10,831 bases of DNA, taken from assembly GCA_031285105.1 (NCBI GenBank), contig JAITWV010000350.1, positions 1 to 10,831 of the forward strand. The letters run 5' to 3'. This stretch comes from Streptococcaceae bacterium. Lineage in GTDB: Bacteria; Bacillota; Bacilli; Lactobacillales; Streptococcaceae. The position numbers and the translations under genes are program-made. Of this stretch, positions 7,527-10,831 are shown one piece after another; the first letter of the stretch is position 1; every line of letters starts with the position of its first letter. The notes beneath the pieces are model-generated. The model was not told where the DNA came from. It did no database searches and saw only the letters and a program-made list of their open reading frames with translations.

Positions 7527-7575
7527 AAAACACGCAAGGAAGTCGTATTCCAGTACGGCTTCTTTGCGTGTTTTT
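7527..7575. terminator. Strong bidirectional terminator
   Basis: A 21-base-pair stem (7527-7547 with 7554-7574, two G-U pairs on the plus strand) has a six-base loop, an A run on the left and a T run on the right. It lies between the convergent helix-turn-helix gene (stop 7514) and hicB (stop 7580), and serves both. Confidence 0.93.
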
Positions 7576-7579
7576 AAAT

Positions 7580-8044
7580 TTATTTAGGTAGATGATTCAT
7601 TTTCTTTTCAGCGATTGCCTCTGTTAATGTTTGAGAAAAATTTAACTGTAGTTCTTTTCCTAATCTGTCAGCCCATTTTGGGATAGTAAGGGTTTTTTTG
7701 ACTGGCTTGTCATTATCCAGGTAATCTTTTAAGTCTACGCTAACAAGAGTGACAAAAGATTTTTCAGGATCATAATTAAAATAAAACTCTGTATCATCTT
7801 TGAACGGATTATTTTTTTCTGGTGATAAGTCGTTGATATTTGAAGGAATAGGCGGATTTTCACCTTTTTCAATATAATCAGCAATCATAATCCCTAACCA
7901 ATCCGAAGCCATATCTAACCCGTTATCAATATCATTTCCTTGAGTTGCACCAAAAGGTATATCTGGAAAGTGAATAGAGTAAACAGCCTGAATACCTTGC
8001 GTATCATCATAATAAAAAATCGCTGGATAAGTTGCTTTAACCAT
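7580..8044 (-). CDS. hicB: HicB-family antitoxin
   Basis: This is the antitoxin of a type II HicAB pair, 154 residues. The N-terminal half has the degenerate RNase H-like HicB fold: YPAIFYYDD, then VYSIHFPDIPFGATQGN and ALDMA-like residues (GLDMASDWLGIMIADYIEKG). The C-terminal part, KKTLTIPKWADRLGKELQLN followed by FSQTLTEAI, is a ribbon-helix-helix DNA-binding segment, so this protein should repress its own operon. The TTG at 8053 is too close to the AAGGAG (8060-8055), so the ATG at 8044, ten bases away, is taken as the start. It follows hicA by 32 bases in the same operon, the usual toxin-first order for HicAB. It ends at the shared terminator 7527-7575. Confidence 0.92.
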   Translation of the reverse strand: MVKATYPAIFYYDDTQGIQAVYSIHFPDIPFGATQGNDIDNGLDMASDWLGIMIADYIEKGENPPIPSNINDLSPEKNNPFKDDTEFYFNYDPEKSFVTLVSVDLKDYLDNDKPVKKTLTIPKWADRLGKELQLNFSQTLTEAIAEKKMNHLPK

Positions 8045-8076
8045 GAAAATCAAACTCCTTTCAAAATGCGGCAGGA

Positions 8077-8265
8077 CTATCTAAGCCCCGCCTGTTTTAA
8101 AATGGCGAACTCGGTTCTTTTTGATAACTCACCTTGAGGAATCGTAATCGGACGATGGAGCCCTTGCTTTGTCATTTTAATATGCGAGCCTTTTCCTTGT
8201 TTTGGAACAATATGCAAGCCATTCTTTTTTAAAAGCTTAACCATTTCTTTTTGTGTCATTGGCAT
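8077..8265 (-). CDS. hicA: HicA-family mRNA interferase toxin
   Basis: This is a small double-stranded-RNA-binding-fold ribonuclease that cleaves mRNA until bound by HicB. At 62 residues (MPMTQKEMVKLLKKNG...) it has the usual HicA length. The catalytic histidine sits in KGSHIKM (near residue 29) and is followed by the conserved RPITIPQGELSKRTEFAILK and a final QAGLR. An upstream in-frame ATG at 8274 leaves only two bases after AGGAGG (8282-8277). The ATG at 8265, eleven bases away and matching the common MPMT start, is preferred, though a start at 8274 cannot be excluded. It is the first gene of the hicA-hicB operon, with a near-consensus promoter just upstream. All key residues are present, so it is probably active. 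Confidence 0.93.
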   Translation of the reverse strand: MPMTQKEMVKLLKKNGLHIVPKQGKGSHIKMTKQGLHRPITIPQGELSKRTEFAILKQAGLR

Positions 8266-8291
8266 AGTCGACATTACCTCCTGACAAATGA

Positions 8292-8321
8292 ATTATACGT
8301 GTTGCACGCATTCGATGTCAA
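8292..8321 (-). promoter_or_regulatory. Near-consensus hicAB promoter
   Basis: On the minus strand TTGACA (8321-8316), 18 bases, then TATAAT (8297-8292): both boxes match the consensus. Such a strong promoter implies tight repression, expected from HicB. Confidence 0.88.
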
Positions 8322-8346
8322 GAGATATGCGTGTTGTACGTGTTGA
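8298..8346. promoter_or_regulatory. Repeated CGTGTTG sites, candidate HicB operator
   Basis: CGTGTTGCACG (8298-8308) lies in the promoter spacer and CGTGTTGTACG (8330-8340) upstream of the -35, 32 bases apart (about three helical turns). A third, partial CGTGTTG overlaps at 8339-8345. The same bases also give an imperfect inverted repeat around the -35 (ACGTGTTGCACGCAT against ATGCGTGTTGTACGT, 11 of 15). Repeats bracketing the promoter fit an autoregulatory operator. Confidence 0.6.
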
Positions 8347-8425
8347 AAATCTTTATTTGGTTTATCATTTTTTTTGATACAGGAGTATATGGTAGTAGTC
8401 GATAATGTAGAAAATAAGCTAAAGC

Positions 8426-8466
8426 ACCAACCTCTGTTGAGAGGCCGGTTCTTCAACTTTTTTTTA
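8426..8466. terminator. Hairpin past the surface-protein remnant
   Basis: Arms 8426-8435 and 8440-8449 have a four-base loop. On the minus strand the two mismatches become G-U pairs, giving a 10-base stem, so it probably once terminated the surface gene ending at 8469. On the plus strand a T run (8458-8466) follows after eight bases. Its AAGTTGAAG...ACCG flank resembles the terminator at 9675. Confidence 0.6.
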
Positions 8467-8468
8467 TA

Positions 8469-8582
8469 TTATTGAATCTCTTTCGGTGTTTTTTCCTTAC
8501 GCGACTTCTGCCAAATAAGGACAATAACGACCATACCGACTAAGCCAATGGCAATTATAAATATTCCTTGACCACCTGTATC
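8469..8582 (-). pseudogene. Cell-wall sorting tail of a lost surface protein
   Basis: Reading the minus strand from 8582 gives D-T-G-G-Q-G, then the hydrophobic run IFIIAIGLVGMVVIVLIW, then the charged tail QKSRKEKTPKEIQ and a stop at 8471-8469. This is the part of an LPXTG sorting signal from the D of LPDTG onward. Codons just upstream read TAA-ATA, so the LP residues and all of the extracellular body are missing. The break coincides with the start of the truncated helix-turn-helix copy on the other strand. The tail differs from that of the surface protein ending at 5116, so it comes from a different gene. It has no start and cannot be expressed. Confidence 0.82.
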
Positions 8583-8842
8583 TATTTACATCGAAAGTAA
8601 GAACTCATTTTCCGCTCCATTTGCTGTAAAGCTTCTTCGCTTGTATTTTGAAATGACTCAAGTACAATTTGCAAAGATTCTTGGTGTTGATGTTCAGTCG
8701 ATTAAATACTGGGAAACCGGACGTTCTAAACCAAACGCAAATGCTGAAATACTGCTTACACTGTTGTTGTTCCAAAAAATCACACCAAAAGACCTTTTGG
8801 ATATAGCCGAAAATATTCACACTGAGATTGCGTTTGGTTAAT
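8579..8842 (+). pseudogene. 5'-truncated second copy of the HTH gene
   Basis: The 264 bases match 7252-7515 with 11 mismatches by hand count (about 96%). They cover the last 87 codons of the helix-turn-helix gene through its stop (8839-8841), including the complete LRLYFEMTQ...WETGRSKP motif. The first 80 codons, promoter and partner gene are absent. Seven of the 11 differences are silent, and the changes are L to I, D to A, I to V and N to I. It therefore derives from a diverged, functional relative rather than from a very recent local duplication. No good start precedes it; in-frame TTG at 8641 or ATG at 8653 lack ribosome binding sites. Confidence 0.9.
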
Positions 8843-8911
8843 CCTGTTTCGATTACCCTTCGCATATTTTTGTTCAACGGCACTCTTCAAACTTAAACGT
8901 GTATTTTAAAG

Positions 8912-8940
8912 TTGTCTTTTAAGTTTACATTTGGTACAAT
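8912..8940 (+). promoter_or_regulatory. Promoter of the Phd/PemK-like operon
   Basis: TTGTCT (8912-8917), 17 bases, TACAAT (8935-8940), with a TGG extension before the -10. The ribosome binding site and start follow within 25 bases. Confidence 0.75.
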
Positions 8941-8964
8941 ATAAAAAGAAAAGAGGTGTTCAAC

Positions 8965-9303
8965 GTGGAAAAAGTAAAAAACATGATGATTGCCAGTGTA
9001 ACTGATGTACGCAAGGACTTCACCAATGTGATGAATGAATTGGAAAAAGAAAAAGAAATTTATGTGTTTAACAACAATCGCCCCAAAGCAATATTGGTAG
9101 ATTACGAGGCAAGAAAAAAAGAACTCGAGGCACAAAAAGAGCTTGAAGATTTATTTTATCAAATGATGAATGACGAAATGTTCCAGGCTATTGACTCGTT
9201 AGACATTGAACCACTTCGTATGAACTACAATGAATCAAAAGGCTATTTTGAACCTGCAGACTGGGACAAAAAACGTAATAATGCGATTACGGAGGACTGG
9301 TAG
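8965..9303 (+). CDS. Phd/YefM-type antitoxin
   Basis: This is an antitoxin of about 112 residues. MIASVTDVRKDFTNVMNELE (residues 7-26), followed by IYVFNNNRPKAILVDYE, is the characteristic Phd/YefM N-terminal DNA-binding domain (S-x-T-D-x-R-x-x-F, then the N-N-x-P-x-A-I-L-V strand). The C-terminal half, a charged helix (EARKKELEAQKELEDLFYQM) and an acidic tail, would wrap the toxin. The GTG at 8956 lies inside the ribosome binding site AGAGGTG, so the GTG at 8965 is used; an ATG at 8983 lacks a ribosome binding site. Its stop codon overlaps the toxin start by one base (TAGTG), implying translational coupling and antitoxin excess. It probably represses the promoter at 8912-8940. Confidence 0.88.
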   Translation: MEKVKNMMIASVTDVRKDFTNVMNELEKEKEIYVFNNNRPKAILVDYEARKKELEAQKELEDLFYQMMNDEMFQAIDSLDIEPLRMNYNESKGYFEPADWDKKRNNAITEDW

Positions 9304-9668
9304 TGTACGAAATTTATTATCTTGGTGAGACATTTAGCAAAATCGATGGAGCTCAAAATCACTACGCCATAGTAATCGACAACCGAAAAATATTTAGCTT
9401 AGCATTTAATTTGTTAACATCCCAATACGATGAGAAGTCTGAAAAAATAAAACTACACTATTATCCAATAATAGATTGGAAAGAAGCTGGTTTAAAAAAG
9501 CAGACATACGTCGATATTCTTTCTTTAGTTGAATACGACATTGCGCAAATTCGTAAATATGCTGAACACAAGGGGACTCTACAAAAGCGCGACATCCTAG
9601 GCTTCGTTCAGTTCGTGAAGTCATATACGTATCGACTCTCAAAGTTCAACCAAAATATTGAAAAATAA
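9303..9668 (+). CDS. PemK/MazF-like toxin
   Basis: This is a 121-residue protein, probably an mRNA interferase. It opens MYEIYYLGETFSKIDGAQNH, then YAIVIDNRKIFSLAF (the V-x-V-x-strand of the PemK barrel), KIKLHYYPIIDWKEAGLKKQ, TYVDILSLVEYD and GTLQKRDILGFVQFV. The last segments correspond to the S-x-V-D and G-x-L-x-x-x-D elements near the end of PemK/MazF-like toxins of Gram-positive bacteria. The classical G-x-E-x-x-x-x-R-P motif is not evident, so catalytic details are uncertain. It starts with GTG at 9303, overlapping the antitoxin stop, with GGAGG seven bases upstream (9291-9295). It ends just before a strong terminator. Pairing with a Phd-type antitoxin is strong context for a toxin; the exact family is less certain. 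Confidence 0.75.
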   Translation: MYEIYYLGETFSKIDGAQNHYAIVIDNRKIFSLAFNLLTSQYDEKSEKIKLHYYPIIDWKEAGLKKQTYVDILSLVEYDIAQIRKYAEHKGTLQKRDILGFVQFVKSYTYRLSKFNQNIEK

Positions 9669-9674
9669 GTTGAA

Positions 9675-9716
9675 GCACCGAACCTTTGTTTATAGGTCGG
9701 TGCGTATTTTGTTTTG
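9675..9716 (+). terminator. Intrinsic terminator after the PemK-like gene
   Basis: GCACCGAACCT (9675-9685) pairs with AGGTCGGTGC (9694-9703), with one bulged A, and is followed by a T-rich tract. It begins seven bases past the stop codon at 9668. Confidence 0.9.
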
Positions 9717-9807
9717 TGAGAGCGTAGATATAATAAAGCAATTTTGTTGATGAATCTTTTAAACACAACGTATTTCCCAGAAACTTTCAGCCTTTTTTTG
9801 CCCTTTG

Positions 9808-9816
9808 TGATAAAAT
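9808..9816 (+). promoter_or_regulatory. Extended -10 promoter element
   Basis: TGATAAAAT (9808-9816) is a TGnTAnnnT extended -10. No clear -35 lies 17 bases upstream. The start codon at 9839 follows behind GGAGGTGAG, so the leader is very short. Confidence 0.55.
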
Positions 9817-9838
9817 GACCATAAGTGGAGGTGAGAAG

Positions 9839-10447
9839 ATGATTTTCATTATTTCGTATCATATTTTTTTAGTCCTCATCGGCATTTATGGCATTATTCG
9901 GCACAATCAAATCAAACATGAAAGCAACAAAAGGCGAAAAGAATACGCATTTATCGAGATGCTCAGTGAGTGTATTGGGATTAGCGTGATTACTTTTGGC
10001 TTAATTTTGGTGGGGGAGTATTTTAATAGAGGATTAACAGCATTAGTAAACGAATATTGGTGGATTTATTTCTTGTTGACTTTAATAGTTATGGGTGATT
10101 TCTATTATCATTTTTACACCTTGCCGTTTATTGGCATAGTGGGTGATATTGTCAATGATGACGTGACGATTGAGGCCGACAAATTAAAAGATGCCCGACT
10201 AGAAATCAATGAATACCAATTATTAGTTGGACAAAGAGTCGGGATTTTAGCTTGCATGGCACCACTTGGTATCTTGTTGCCATTTATGACGGACATTTTT
10301 ATTATTTCACACGTTAGTCAAATTGGTGTCGGTTCGGTGGTTAGTTTAGGTGGTTTTTTTGTTTATGGTTTATTACTTTGGCATAATTATAAAGCTTATG
10401 CTAAGGCGACGAAATTGTTGACGTTGATTGATAAGCAGATGAATTAG
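9839..10447 (+). CDS. Small multipass membrane protein, unknown
   Basis: I do not recognise this family. The 202-residue protein has about four to six hydrophobic segments: near residues 2-20 (FIISYHIFLVLIGIYGII), 40-60 (MLSECIGISVITFGLILVG), 75-90 (WWIYFLLTLIVMGDF), 97-105, 140-165 (ILACMAPLGILLPFMTDIFI) and 170-190 (VGSVVSLGGFFVYGLLLW). A basic stretch after the first segment (KHESNKRRKEY) should stay in the cytoplasm. A charged loop (DDVTIEADKLKDARLEINEY) separates the two halves. GGAGGTGAG (9827-9835) fixes the ATG at 9839; an in-frame upstream ATG at 9815 lies within the promoter -10 and is not used. The gene has its own extended -10 promoter and terminator, so it is not clearly tied to the adjoining toxin-antitoxin units. 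No transport or enzyme motif is seen. Confidence 0.78.
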   Translation: MIFIISYHIFLVLIGIYGIIRHNQIKHESNKRRKEYAFIEMLSECIGISVITFGLILVGEYFNRGLTALVNEYWWIYFLLTLIVMGDFYYHFYTLPFIGIVGDIVNDDVTIEADKLKDARLEINEYQLLVGQRVGILACMAPLGILLPFMTDIFIISHVSQIGVGSVVSLGGFFVYGLLLWHNYKAYAKATKLLTLIDKQMN

Positions 10448-10474
10448 GTGTGATTAAAAAAGGCATATAAAGAG

Positions 10475-10502
10475 AAAAAAGCCTGTTAATTAAGGCTTTT
10501 TT
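10475..10502. terminator. Shared convergent terminator
   Basis: AAAAAAGCCT (10475-10484) and AGGCTTTTTT (10493-10502) form a perfect 10-base stem with an eight-base loop. The A run and T run make it work both ways, for the membrane-protein gene and for the minus-strand mazF-like gene. The stop codon of the latter (10488-10486) lies in the loop. Confidence 0.9.
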
Positions 10503-10831
10503 GTTGGAATGAAGCGACAATAAGCGTAATGGCTGCCTCTAGATTGGATAGCTTTAAAGTCCCGAATTTGCGAATCGCTCTAGTTTTCATATCAATACTT
10601 CTAACATGGTCTAATAACATAACGCCTTTTGTACCAAAATCATTCATTGGAACATTTTCAATCCAAGGGTTATCAAGCCAAAATTGTTCGGTTGAATATT
10701 TTGGTGACGTTGAAATTGGAACGACAAGGCGGATATGCGGGTGTAAAATATTGAAGCTATCAGAACTCACAATGACCACTGCTCTTTTGTCTCCTTGCTC
10801 GTGTCCGATATTCGGGGTTAAATCTGTAAAC
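10486..10831 (-). CDS. mazF: MazF-family toxin, N-terminus beyond window
   Basis: This is an mRNA interferase of the MazF/PemK family, with about 115 codons in the window. The frame stays open to the right edge and reads LTPNIGHEQGDKRAVVIVSS, the conserved P-x-x-G-x-E-Q-G-x-x-R-x-x-V-V-V-S segment that carries the catalytic arginine. It then gives RLVVPISTSP with the conserved threonine, and GVMLLDHVRSIDMKTRAI, the dimer strand ending in D-x-x-x-R. It ends VASFQQKSLN. The GTG at 10779 is internal, so the real start and any antitoxin gene lie beyond 10831. The key residues visible are intact, so the toxin is probably functional. Family assignment is strong. Confidence 0.92.
   Translation of the reverse strand, partial: FTDLTPNIGHEQGDKRAVVIVSSDSFNILHPHIRLVVPISTSPKYSTEQFWLDNPWIENVPMNDFGTKGVMLLDHVRSIDMKTRAIRKFGTLKLSNLEAAITLIVASFQQKSLN

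Noticed and set aside
8274..8456. Minus-strand 60-codon ORF upstream of hicA
   Set aside because: It covers the hicAB promoter, its repeats and a hairpin, so it is regulatory DNA rather than coding.
8605..8883. Minus-strand ORFs opposite both helix-turn-helix copies (also 7278-7493)
   Set aside because: They are matching shadows of the same plus-strand coding sequence in the repeat; the plus strand holds the known motif.

Overview
The window looks like an accessory region of a low-GC Gram-positive (Firmicutes-type) genome. The evidence is a long wall-anchored protein with an LPDTG sortase signal, strong GGAGG-type ribosome binding sites, AT-rich intergenic DNA, and promoters close to the TTGACA/TATAAT consensus. 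I cannot name the genus.

Layout. Positions 1-890 hold a visibly more GC-rich fragment of a large helicase/DNA-methylase protein of the kind carried by integrative conjugative elements and phages. It is broken at both ends. Its left end is an inverted copy of its own interior (1-64 mirrors 429-492). Its right end runs out of frame into a giant sortase-anchored surface protein (about 896-5116) that has lost its signal peptide. This stretch is either a rearrangement scar or an assembly/amplification chimera.

Next is a 586-base gene-poor stretch (5117-5702) with four copies, plus a degenerate fifth, of a palindromic 14-mer at an exact 22-base period. This iteron-like array is followed by a promoter and a stand-alone HU-related DNA-binding protein (5709-6188).

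From 6324 to the right edge the window is a toxin-antitoxin-rich island. It contains: (a) a two-gene operon of an unrecognised 199-residue protein and a helix-turn-helix protein, behind a perfect 13-base-arm palindrome abutting the -35 box, which is the best candidate here for an undescribed system; (b) a hicA-hicB operon on the minus strand behind an almost perfect sigma-70 promoter; (c) a Phd/YefM-type antitoxin overlapping a PemK/MazF-like toxin; (d) a small membrane protein of unknown role; and (e) the C-terminal part of a MazF-family toxin running off the right edge. Between (b) and (c) lie two gene wrecks fused back to back: the cell-wall-sorting tail of another surface protein, and a 5'-truncated, 96%-identical second copy of the helix-turn-helix gene in (a). 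Strong hairpin terminators separate most units.

How they work together. The island units are self-contained stress/maintenance modules, each with its own promoter and presumed autorepression. The mix of conjugative-element debris, surface adhesin, iterons, HU-like protein and stacked toxin-antitoxin loci fits a mobile or plasmid-like region, but no replicase, integrase or relaxase is visible in the window.
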